DNA of 64,000 nucleotides from Margaritispora aquatica (Eukaryota > Ascomycota > Leotiomycetes > Helotiales > Discinellaceae). Location of the stretch: NCBI GenBank assembly GCA_007644065.1, contig VJWN01000025.1, positions 487,945 to 551,944 on the forward strand, read 5' to 3'. Below, piece after piece: positions 1 to 9,919 of the stretch (positions within the stretch are counted from its first letter, which is position 1; each line of letters opens with the position of its first letter). The translations under genes and the position numbers were made by a program. The notes under the pieces were generated by a model. That model made no database searches and was not told the origin of the DNA. It was given only the letters and a program-made list of their open reading frames with translations.

Positions 1-189
1 AGAATCTTCTGTCTTTCTGGCTCGACACCAGTTAGAGAGTAGAGCTGGAATTTGAAGACTTCGCCGGTCGAAGTTGGGTCGAGGTCAACATTGTACTTCT
101 TGCCCGAGTGCTTAACGATGACTTAGGAAACCAGTTAGCAATTTATAGAGTGAGTATGGAGCTCCAAATATACCTGGAATTGTTGCCAT
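1..189 (-). CDS. UBP6: Ubp6/USP14-type ubiquitin carboxyl-terminal hydrolase, N-terminal fragment (runs off the window)
   Basis: Only the start of the gene is present. Exon 1 (174-189) encodes MATIP; an intron at 122-173 (GTATAT donor, AAG acceptor) is followed by exon 2 (121 down to 1). The joined reading frame gives VIVKHSGKKYNVDLDPTS, then a segment ending in QLYSLTGVEPERQKIL, which is the N-terminal ubiquitin-like domain of the proteasome-associated deubiquitinase Ubp6/USP14. In that family this domain docks on the proteasome base and the catalytic USP domain follows; here the USP domain lies outside the window. The gene is divergent from ARPC4 across about 310 bp. Identity rests on about 45 residues of a characteristic domain. 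Confidence 0.8.
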
Positions 190-501
190 GGTGGCGGGGT
201 CAGGGCGGTGGACCACAGATACTTCCTGTGAAGACGAGTTCTTTATTTCGGTGTGATTTTGAGAGTCGAAGTAATTGAAACTTTCCGTCCTGATGTTTCC
301 ACCTCGTAGTAAAATCCTTCTAGAGAAAGTTGCTGGAAGAAAGTGAAGGCACAGAATCCCCCAATGTGTAAATACAAACGCAAGGCTGGATGACTAAGCG
401 GGTACGTAGCGCAGCCTGCCTGCATTCACCCCACCAAGCAACGACACAGCTCCGCATAGGCCAGCAGCTGTTGGAGATTCTTACGATCTGGCCCTCTCAC
501 C
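190..501. promoter_or_regulatory. Divergent promoter region between UBP6 and ARPC4
   Basis: This 312-bp spacer separates two start codons pointing away from each other, so it must hold both promoters and 5' leaders. I see no clear TATA box or strong inverted repeat. Placement is inferred from gene orientation only. Confidence 0.5.
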
Positions 502-1213
502 ATGGTAATTAAGCTCCAGATCGCCTAGCTACAGGTTTCCTAACTAATGCCCGAGTAGTCTCAATCATTGCGACCCTACCTGCAATGCGTGCGCTCTTCC
601 CTAACCTCCGCCCTCTGCCTCTCCAACTTCGCGTCCCAGACCTCGGAGAGACACAATGTCCCTGAGATTGAGGCGCAAACATCGCCTGAAGTCCTGCTGA
701 ACCATTTGACTGTTGCCCGTAACGAGAACGAGCGAGTCCTGATCGAGCCGAGCATAAACAGTGTGCGCATAAGCATCAAGATCAAGCAGGCAGATGAGAT
801 TGAGCATATCCTGGTTCACAAGTTCACAAGGTTTCTGACGCAGAGAGCGGAGGCTTTCTTCATTTTGCGGAGAAAACCGGTCAAGGTTGGTTTGTGGTTT
901 CTAGAGGGGAGAGAAGTACTGATTTTGATAGGGATATGATATTTCGTTCCTGATCACCAATTTCCACACGGAGGAGATGCTGAAGCATAAGCTGGTGGAC
1001 TTTATCATTCAATTTATGGAGGAGGTAGACAAGGAGATCTCTGAGATGAAGCTGTTTGTACGTTTGGAGAAATCCTCGGTTGTTCATTGAGTGCTAACGG
1101 TTACAGTTGAATGCGCGAGCAAGATTCGTCGCCGAGTCCTTTTTGACACCTGTGAGTTATACCTCTTATTATTTCATTGCATATGAGGCTAAATATCTCT
1201 TCAGTTCGATTAA
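502..1213 (+). CDS. ARC19: Arp2/3 complex subunit 4 (ARPC4, p20)
   Basis: Five exons: 502-504, 559-885, 932-1057, 1107-1151 and 1205-1213, giving 169 residues, the usual size of the family. The product begins MSQSLRPYL and contains [38 protein letters not shown] and [14 protein letters not shown], which match ARPC4 end to end. ARPC4 is a structural core subunit of the seven-protein Arp2/3 complex that nucleates branched actin at endocytic patches. The first exon is the ATG alone: GT follows it directly, a CTAAC branch site lies near 540 and a TAG acceptor at 556-558. This splice restores the family's MSQSLRPYL start, whereas an unspliced reading would have to begin at TTG (568). The last exon carries only two codons and the stop. 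Confidence 0.93.
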
Positions 1214-1849
1214 GCATAGCATTGCAACGAGATATATGAAGCATGAATGATGTGATGGCGGTCAGTCTGATAGCATTGGACGGCAGATATCAATTGGCGT
1301 TAGGGACAATAAAATGACTGTTATTGCGAGGAACACTCGATAGACAAACCTTATTTCCCATTTGACTCATGGCGACACGAGATAGTGTTTCGGTAGTTTT
1401 CGAACCCTTTTTACTCCTGGCCAAGTGGTATTCTGGACAAGCTCCGTTGCTGCAGTTACATTTGAACCCAGGAACTGTTGCTCTCGACCATATTTCAAAA
1501 TATCCTTGAGTTTATACCCACGGAGTATCATGCGGTGCAATTGCATTCCTGCTTTCTGAGACTTGACGTATGTATTCTGATCCTTGCTTATAATTTGATT
1601 GTGTGACAAAAACTCACACTGTTAACTACGGGCACGTCGCTTGCCACAGCACGGCTCTCAGTTCTTCTCTGAAAATAACCCATCTTTTCATATTTCCTGT
1701 ATTGCACGTATCTTTTCTTTTCATCCCTCAACAAAGATGGCATGCCAGCATACTTCGTTATATCCGCACAAATTCATACCAACATCAGACGGACATACCC
1801 ATCTCTGATCTTAAATCTTACTACGGTTCAAGGCCTCGATGAACAACAA
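1214..1849. other. Convergent intergenic region, ARPC4 and RCC1 3' ends
   Basis: This 636-bp region holds both 3' UTRs and terminators. Short open frames here have no recognisable homology. I see no RNA gene or repeat. Confidence 0.5.
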
Positions 1850-3416
1850 CTAAGCCTTCTTTCTCTTTTTCAACTTCGTCACTGCTTTCGGTACTGCTGG
1901 TCCAGCAAGCACGGAGAATTGTCCTCCACAGCCGACAAAGGTAATCTTCTTGCCCCTTACCGCACTGTTGTCAATGCGTGTAGCTTCAGTGACAGTATCT
2001 TCCGTGTCCTGCCCAGTTCGATATTCAGACGAAAAGCCCCATGAGAATGCCGTTCCGTCTGAATCGATCGCAAGTGTATTATCGATACCTGCAGCAACGT
2101 TGGTCCCGTTGATATCTATCCACATTAGCCTACAATACCTCTTCAACAACATAAAAATCCAGAGTACATACCATGCACAACAACGGGAAGAAGGACATGC
2201 CTCGGCTTCCCTCTCTCATCCATCACAACATTCTTCCCCTCCTCCAAAGCTAATTCCTCCAAATCAATGCCCATCTGACCATCGTCGCATCTCCCCCAAA
2301 CCAATACCTCACCATCGTCTGTACATGCAACAGAATGGTGCAATCCTCCTTTAATATCCGTAATGCTCATCTCCCCCAACATATCCACCACCTTCGGTTT
2401 ACTAACCAATTCCTTTCTCTCCCCATTTATATCTGTCGGAATTCCAGTCTGACCATAATTGCTCAATCCCCACGCAAACACCCTCTCGTTCTTATCGATC
2501 GCGAAACTATGGTACGCTCCAGAGGAGATGTATTTGATCTTGAGTTTCGGTAGTCCGAATTGCGATGGCGTGAGCGCGTGTGTCCGGTAATTCTCCATCA
2601 CATGCCGCCCGAGCTGGCCTTGCTCGCTTGAGCCCCAGCTGAAGACATTTCCTTTTGAGTCCAGTGCCTGGACATGGTTGCCGCCTGCGGCAAGGAGCTT
2701 GATGGATTTCAGCTCGGGTATGAGTATTGGCGTTCTTTGAACCTTATGGCCGGTGGAGAGTGACGTTCTTGAGAAGCCGATTATGCCGTCGTTGCCCTGG
2801 TGAGTATTAGTTAGTAAGCTGCAATTTTCGAAAATATCGAGAATTTGTAATAGCTAAAAGTACTTACACGAAATGTGCCCCAACCGTAGACTTGCCCGTC
2901 ATCAGTCAGTGCAAACGAAGCATTATCCGTTGCAGCAACTTGTACGAATGCTGCTCCATCATGGAAAGAATTCTTAGGAATCGCTGATGGTGTGCTCTCC
3001 CGCGGGTTGATCCCAGTTTCCTCTTCCTCCTCCTCTTCATCCTCTTCCTCTTCAGGAGCAACCCAAGTAGTGTCTCTTCCCAAAGCCCCATCGTCGTTAA
3101 CACCCCAGGTGTAGATCTTGTTATCATGCGTCAGCGCAATAGTGTGCATGCCCCCTACATCAAGCTGCACAACCCCAACTGTATCCGCGGCTAGGAGATC
3201 ATTCAATCTCGGCCTTTTCACATCAGTAGGCTTCTTCCCATCCCTTCTCAAGCTCCCAAGCCCAAGCTCGCCATATTGTCCTGAGCCAAATACGTAGATG
3301 TCAAGTTTTTGCGTTGGTGCCTTGTTCAGTAGAGCAAGTTTGACGTTGGATTTCTGTGTCGTGAGGACTTTCTGAGAAGCAGCTCTTTTGATTGCAGGAT
3401 TTCTAGCAGCAGACAT
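1850..3416 (-). CDS. RCC1-family Ran guanine-nucleotide exchange factor
   Basis: Three exons: 2868-3416, 2172-2796 and 1850-2115, 479 residues. The protein has a basic N-terminus (about residues 1-37) and then seven RCC1 propeller blades with the signature pattern: IYVFGSGQYGELGLG, TWGVNDDGALGRD, VYGWGTFRGNDGIIGF, FSWGSSEQGQLGRH, FAWGLSNYGQTGIP, VWGRCDDGQMGID and FSWGFSSEYRTGQ. An acidic Glu/Asp run interrupts the second blade near residues 120-132. It ends in a lysine-rich tail (KKRKK) that could be a nuclear localisation signal. The yeast counterparts are Srm1/Prp20 and Pim1, which load GTP on Ran on chromatin to drive nuclear transport and spindle assembly. Length, blade count and position-specific similarity favour true RCC1 over the many RCC1-like proteins. 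The third-exon acceptor (TAG at 2116-2118) is the least certain junction. Confidence 0.9.
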
Positions 3417-5153
3417 CTGGTATCTTTTCCTAGAGATAAGTGAATAGTATTGACTTGAGAGATGACAGTGAGAAATAAGGTGTCAAGACCTGAGCATTCA
3501 TACGGTGTTGCCTAGCCGAATACGGCAGGCAAGCCACCATCCTGCATGGCAATGGCCATTCTTTGTGACGCCAAAGCTTCGATTCTTTATCGAACTTTAG
3601 ATTCAACATCGATCAAAATATATCGAGAAACAACTCTGAGATTCCTGGGAATGAGGAAAGAAATGGAAGCGTAGAGTGTCAAATCACATGACCGTGAGGG
3701 GATGGTTGTTTCTGTGGGGACTAATTGTCGCCTAATTTCAACGACAGTGGTTACACTGCCAGAATCACTTGTGAAATAATGGACGCATGGTCTTCCAATT
3801 CTCAAAGTATACGCGTATGATGGCTGAGATTTAATTCGTATCGAAATCTGAAGTGGAGATCGTTAATGGGAAAGTTTCGACATATTGACAGCACGATACA
3901 TTTGCAGCAGCGACGTAATATTTACCATTAGTATGTGATCTTTTAAGACAATATATGGTTTCAAGCTTGCAAATTAGGCCTTAATGCACTTTAATATACT
4001 TCGGGACTCAGTTGTTTGCTGCAGGAGCTGGTGTTGATGTTGGTGTGGATGTTTTCAATATGAACGACAGATAGATAAAGGCCGAAATCGTCTTCGAAAT
4101 TGCTGAGATATAGTTTCGAGAACATCTTTTAGTTTATATCGTCAGTTAACAATAATAAAATTGCGGCCATAAAGTCAAAGTGACAAAAACGCACGTTCGC
4201 ATAAGTATTGACGCGTATCTTTTGAAGAATTTTAATTTTTTCTTTTTGAATGTCGAAATCCTTCCAAAGAGCAAAAAAAGAAGGAGCTGAAGTGTAGAAT
4301 CTTCAGGTTGTGTAGAGGATTGAGCTCCGGCGTGGCATTACAACTTCGAAGGTCATGCGACTCGAGTATCCAGTGTGACGTCTTATGTATCGCACAATCC
4401 CTACACCGTTAGTTGTTCTTTGCTATGGGGGGAGTTGTGGAACAGCTTACCTGTTGAGGTTACCACTACACCACCGAGCCCGTTTTTTTCTTGTTTGTGT
4501 TCGCTTGGAACTTATTGTTGGGGTATAATCGGTCAAGGTGGTTTATATACCTAGCGAGTCGACGGGAGGGAGTCATGAAATTTAAGCCCCAGTCCAGTGT
4601 CATCACCAAAGACTACGTCAGGCACGGGCAGCTGTCTACCGCTTGGCCTTAACTATGTTTGTACCTGTTCAGGTCGGTATTCCTTGATTGGTATAGAAAT
4701 GATCTCTATCCCCAAAGCTGCTCTTCCAAAAGGCAGTGCGAAATGGCATGTGTGGATGTGTGATAACAAATCGATGTTTCACCATGTATTGATCAGGTTC
4801 TAATTTTTTGTATACGTGTTGGTATTCATCGATTGAAAGCAAAATGATCTCTAACCCTAGCACTCTTCTTTCAAAGGCAGTACGATATAGCAATGTGTGA
4901 ATGTGTAGTAGCAAGTTGCTAATCCTCCACCTGGTTTCCCTTCCTATCTCTAACTCCGCCATATATTCCTTCCTATGTTAGGTATGAGCAAAATTCTAGC
5001 AAATTGTGTATCCCAACCGTCCAAAATCCCGTAACCCTACTCGCACAAAGCCAGCGTAGCAATCCTCTCGATCATAATCATCATCATACAAATTCAACAA
5101 CCTTCTCACACAGTTATAACCATCCACAAAAGCATAGGGAAGCACAAAAATGC
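3417..5153. other. Intergenic region: RCC1 promoter and REC8 3' flank
   Basis: About 1.7 kb without a convincing gene. The first few hundred bases should contain the RCC1 promoter. It contains a pair of diverged direct repeats (listed separately). Open frames at 4597-4803 and 4669-4962 overlap the repeats and look non-coding. Confidence 0.5.
4676..4915. repeat. Two diverged tandem copies of a ~95-bp sequence
   Basis: Copy A (about 4676-4770) and copy B (about 4821-4915) both run GGTATTC, AAATGATCTCTA, CTCTT, AAAGGCAGT and ATGTGTG in the same order and spacing. Identity looks roughly 70 percent by eye. No coding potential is shared between them, and I cannot name the element. Confidence 0.6.
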
Positions 5154-7649
5154 TCACAAAACACCAACCCAGATCTCGCCAAAAGGCTCGAAATCGGCAC
5201 TTCCAAATCCATTGTCTTGATGAACCCAGACTTTACTCTTCGTCGCAAGTGTGAGAATGTGATAGAAAGCTTGAGCGGCAACAACATGGGAATTCTGCTC
5301 TGGCACAAAGAGATCCTCGAATGTGACCTTTCTCTCCTGCGCAATAGCCTTTCCTTTGCCTTTGTTCTTTGATCGAGAAGCTGAGCCAGTTTTGATGTCG
5401 AAGTCATCGCTCAGCTCATCGATCTCTACATCTTCGCCGAATTTCTCCTCCATGCTGTTCTTGACGTAATTCAGGAAGTTGTTGCTCTCATAATCTAAAA
5501 CACTGCGTACCCATTGCGAATCAGCAGCGGTCTGGGTGTCTACATTTGCTGCAGCGCCGAAGAGCTCAAAGTCCTGGGATTCGTCCGCTCCTCTCGAACT
5601 GATATCTCCACCTCCGTAGTCAAAATCCTGTTGAGATTGAGGCACAAGAGAGTCAGAACGACCATACATGACCATCTCATCCTGCTCGCCAATGAGATCG
5701 CGTGGTAGGACCGAGCCACGACCAAAGAGAGGTGAAGCGGATGTGAGACGTCGGCCCACTTGTGAACCAGGTCGTGATGACTGCATTTGTTGGTGGGAGA
5801 GCAGAGAAGCAGATCTGTTCCATGGCATAGCCGATGAGGGATAATCGGCCAAAGCAGCAGGCGCATCTCGTCCTATTTCTACACTTTGATCGAAATCATT
5901 GTTCATGAAAACGACATCATCCACACCACGAGCAACTTCATCCTCAAGCTCTATGGCGAGGCGTTTGTTTGGTGATGATTGCTCGGCTTCTGAGGAAGGA
6001 CTGACGCGCTTAACGCCTGTCTTTTTGGTATCTGGGGGTGAAACTGATCGACCAGCAAAGGTTGCAAGAAGAGCTGCACCGGAGAACATAACGAGTGGGT
6101 GTTCAAAATCCTCGGAACCGACTCCCAGCCCAACGCTATTCAATCCAGCTCCATACACATACTGAACAGCACTCTTCTTAGAATTCTTAAGCACAAGTTG
6201 TCGCTCATGTGCTTCGGTGTCAGCTACCATGTTGTCAAGATATCCATTGATCCAGCTGGTCATCTCTGCCTTCTTGAATCCTGTTTCATGGTCTACCTTC
6301 ATGATCTTGAGTTTCTTGGCCGGACGCTTTCGCTTCTGCTTCTGCTGAGCCTCTGCTATGTCTGAGGATGCTTGCTCTAGGTCAGATAAGACGCGATCTC
6401 CATCATTGAGGTGGAGTGGTCTATCACCAGTTCCAAGTGCTCCACTCATGAGAGCACCCTGTATGATTGGAAAGGGGCTTGCATCTGGAAGTAGAGGAAG
6501 ATCGTAGTCGTTGTCAAATAAATCGAAATTGAGGTCGTTTTCTTGATCCACAGCCTTTACGGCTCTAGCATCCTCGTGCTCTTGACGAACTCGTCCATTA
6601 GCTGCAGAGTCACTTCCAGACGGAGGTCTTGGAGCCAGACTTGCAGTCCGACGAGCTTCTACATCTGCCGGAAGCAGATCGCGCATATTTCCATCTGCAT
6701 CGAAGTCAAAGAGATCATCATCCACCATCATCATATCTTCGTCGTTGTTGAAACCTCCGTGGAAGGGCTTCTGGACCGAAGAGTCACCTAGAGGATTGTC
6801 TGGGAGTTGATAGAATCCGCCGCCATGGCTCGAAGAGGATAGATTGATGCCCAAGACTGAAGGAGGGTGTGATGAGGATACAGATCCACTGCGTGATCGC
6901 ATAGACAGCATAGACTGAGTCGAGCGTTGAGAGTCGCCTTTATGTGGATCAATATCCCAGAAATCAAGATCCAGAGCAGGCAAGGCATTGTCGATTGCAA
7001 ATGCTGGATCATCCATCAAGACCAATTGATCAGGTCTACGAGCTGTTAGTAACAGCATCGTGCGACACTTTGGACACTTACTGAGCCTTTCCAGCATTGT
7101 CATCAAGCTGTCCATTACGTACAGTTCTCATCAGAGTGCGGATGATGTTTTGTGCAGCTTGAGTGTCGTGGAGGAGGTATTCCCATTGTTGCTGATGAAC
7201 TCTAGAAACACCAATGCTTGAAGATGTTAGCTCTGTTGTGCTAAAGAGACCAGACCGACTTACAGAAGATTACTTTGGAGTCTCAATGCCAAGGGCACCT
7301 CTGGCGTCATGATGGTCTTGCACACATTCTTGACATCAACCTTCTCAATTGTCTTGCGATTTACCTTCTTTGTATTTGACTTCGCGCCCAGCGTGGCAAT
7401 CAACCTATATGCTTGCGTTAGCCTCGGACTACCCGACCTATTGTAATTAAGCTGTTGCAGATATGCAGAAAGCTGCCTCGATCTGCGTAGCATAATATGA
7501 CACTTGAAAAAATATGAGAAAGTCAGAAAGATTGGCATACCAAACCGTCGCGACACCATGCTTTCAGTCCGTCAAGACTATGAGATTGTTAATATCGAGT
7601 TTTCGACGTGATTGATGGCATAGAACTGACTTTCATGGCTGTAAAACAT
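5154..7649 (-). CDS. REC8: Meiotic cohesin kleisin Rec8-like protein (carries an in-frame TGA at codon 11)
   Basis: Five exons: 7631-7649, 7541-7577, 7264-7404, 7082-7216 and 5154-7035. They sum to 738 codons in one frame. The N-terminus (MFYSHEILTD, stop, KHGVATVWLIATLG) and the following VNRKTIEKVDV, APLALRL-like and GVSRVHQQQWEYLL segments match the Rad21/Rec8 N-terminal domain, which binds Smc3. The wording (IATLGAKS, K-N-R-K) is Rec8-like rather than Rad21-like. A long acidic middle is followed by a C-terminal winged-helix segment (about residues 675-730, VTFEDLFVPEQNSHVVAAQ to EPFGEIWVGVL) that binds Smc1. Rec8 replaces Rad21 in meiotic cohesin and is cleaved by separase. The TGA (7564-7566) falls where relatives have Arg; the rest is open. 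An alternative first intron (donor at the GTC near 7607, acceptor before CAT) would bypass the TGA but would replace the conserved ILTD segment. Confidence 0.82.
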
Positions 7650-8161
7650 CGTTGCAACGCGTAGCTGTTGTTGGAAGCACACGAGGACTTTAAAGAGAAC
7701 AATAATTAAGCCTGAAGAACTTGACCGTACAACACAAGGACTCAGACTCGTGGTTTGTCTCGAAAATGCTGAGTTTGTGGTGTTTCCGCTGTGGTGTGGT
7801 GAGATTGGTCGTGTAGTTGCAGAAACGTGATATCAGACGAGGGAAAGGAGGAAGCGAGTCGTGGCTTCACTTTGTAAAGTTCGGCCACTACATTGATATT
7901 CTAACTCCCTACTTGGGTTTCTTGCATTAAGGAATGCTTTAAAGGGAAACAGAAGTTTTGATACTCATTAACAGTTGTTCATTTACCCGCAAATACCACT
8001 GATTATCGCAGTAGCTTTAGAAGTACCTTTGCAAGCATAGGCAGCAGTCACCAGTCCGCCAACAGGACAACGAAAAGACCTAACCTGCTATCCCAATCAA
8101 ATAACTTCAGGGTATCATATCCTATCATATCCACAAAACGTCAAAAGACAAGCCGTTCTGA
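7650..8161. other. Intergenic: REC8 promoter side and 3' flank of the next gene
   Basis: 512 bp between two genes on the same strand. It should contain the REC8 promoter. No gene, repeat or RNA is recognised. Confidence 0.45.
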
Positions 8162-9233
8162 TCAAATGGACATCTCTTCGTCCTCATCATCTTCCTCGTG
8201 TTGGTTCTGATACTCATCGTCGTCATCATCACCACCATAACCACCAAGACCGCACTTCGGAAGATCCTCGCGCTCGCAATGCCTGTAATAGTATTCTGCA
8301 TCGTATCTCCGGACACGCTTGCCATGTTCTGTCCACGCAAACATATCCAGTCAGCAACCATTTGTCTCGTGAATGTGCACCCAATGCAAATGAGGAAACA
8401 CATACCATGAACATCAACCATGTCAACCTCCCACTGAACCATGTACTCATCGCGTGCCAAGCCATTGAAGCGATCAAAATCGACATCGTCGTCGAGCTCG
8501 TTACAGGTGCCTCCTTGCCCAGTCAAATGGTAGAATTCAGCCTGGCCAGGCCATTCCTCCCTGCGGACCTCGGTGGTGGTGATCCTGTAGGCCTGTCTTT
8601 CCATGCGGACACGAGCGGACTTGTTGCGACGGCGGCGCTTCTTGGGGAGCAGAGGAGGACCAGGGAGAGACACGAAGGCAGGCGCTAGATCTTTGTTAGT
8701 TTGTGATTGAGTAACTTGTGTGGATGACAAAAGATTGGTTGTGAAAGAGGAACTTTACGCAACTGGATCGCATTCTGACTACGGAAGGTGAAAGCGCCGG
8801 TAGGGAGGAGTGGAGGACCTGGAAGAGATGGAATGGGAGGGTCTGGGACCGTATTAGCTTCTGCTATAATGACTTCGCCTTAAGAATCACAAATGATGAA
8901 AGTGAGAGGTAAACTTACTGGGCTGCATCAGATTTTCGCCATGATCGTGAAGTCGTTTGCGTTTATTCTTTGGGGCTCAATGGGGAGGCTGCTATCGCCA
9001 ATATCACCACCGGAGTTCTTACCAGGGTTGAACTCGACTTTCGAAAGACGGTCTGGCCTCAATGATTGCCGCGCGCTGGCTTGTATTGAAGCGTGAAACG
9101 CCTTTGGGACGCTGTAGGGACAAAAACCTGTCAGTGGGGCTGTGCAGAATCCTATGAAGATGAAGGTGAACGTGGAGGATGGTATGCTTATTTGGATTGA
9201 AAGACTTACATGTGTGAAGTTTGTATTGACCAT
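8162..9233 (-). CDS. Unrecognised basic/acidic protein with duplicated SLPGPPLLP motif
   Basis: I rebuilt a six-exon model: 9210-9233, 9023-9101, 8919-8975, 8759-8878, 8406-8684 and 8162-8328. It totals 242 codons and keeps frame at every junction, which supports a real gene. The 241-residue product starts MVNTNFTH. It has a basic stretch (KNKRKRLHDHGENL), a proline-rich part in which SLPGPPLLP occurs twice (about residues 80-88 and 107-115), then a basic KKRRRRNKSARVRMERQAYR segment, an EW...EFYHLTGQGG...DDVDFDRFNGLARDEY stretch, and a very acidic C-terminal tail (DDDDDEYQN to DEEMSI). The KKRRRR run could be a nuclear localisation signal. I do not recognise the family; the composition suggests a nuclear or nucleic-acid-associated role but this is only inference. 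The first intron acceptor is the weakest junction. Confidence 0.65.
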
Positions 9234-9919
9234 TTTTGGAAAGCTGAACAAAATCTTCGAAGTTGTGTTGAACTAGGGTTGAGGTTGTGGTTAGAATTGA
9301 AGTTGAAGTTGTAGGCGAGAAAGCGAATTAATGGAAATCGAAAAAAGTTCACAAACCTGACGCGATTTCACAAAAGTGAAATCATAGACGATAATTCCTG
9401 GTCACGAAGATGCTGTGGACTACTCCCCCCTGGCACTAAAAGATACGAAATGAAAGCAAGAATGAAGGAAATATTCCAATCAATTTTCATCTAGAATCTT
9501 AGGATTCACCAACCCAGCCAGAACGTATGGAGCGAGATCGAATCAAGGAAAACTTAGGGAAGGGCAATGTGCAATGCGTGTTTCTTATTGCTCAACACAA
9601 GAAAGTTCTCTATCTTCCTCCTCGGAATGTTACCTCGAGTCGACTGATCACTATCAAATCCTAGGCGCCGACATATACAGCTTCGCACACCTGGATACAC
9701 CCAAACGCCTCGCCATGTTATCCAAAAAAAACCCACATGAATTTCCCGAATCCACTCTCTGCGGAATTCACGCATAAAAATGCAGTCTAGCTTATGCTCT
9801 AGTTTATGCGTGTGCCGGAAAAAACAAATGGAACGCCGATGCTGTGCAAAGAATCTTTACCCGCGCTCATCTCAATACTCCCCCACCATTCATAAATTCG
9901 TAAGAAAGACGCACAATAA
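9234..9919. other. Intergenic region
   Basis: 686 bp between the start of the unrecognised gene and the stop of the TRP-like gene. It holds the promoter of the former and the 3' flank of the latter. Nothing else was recognised. Confidence 0.45.
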
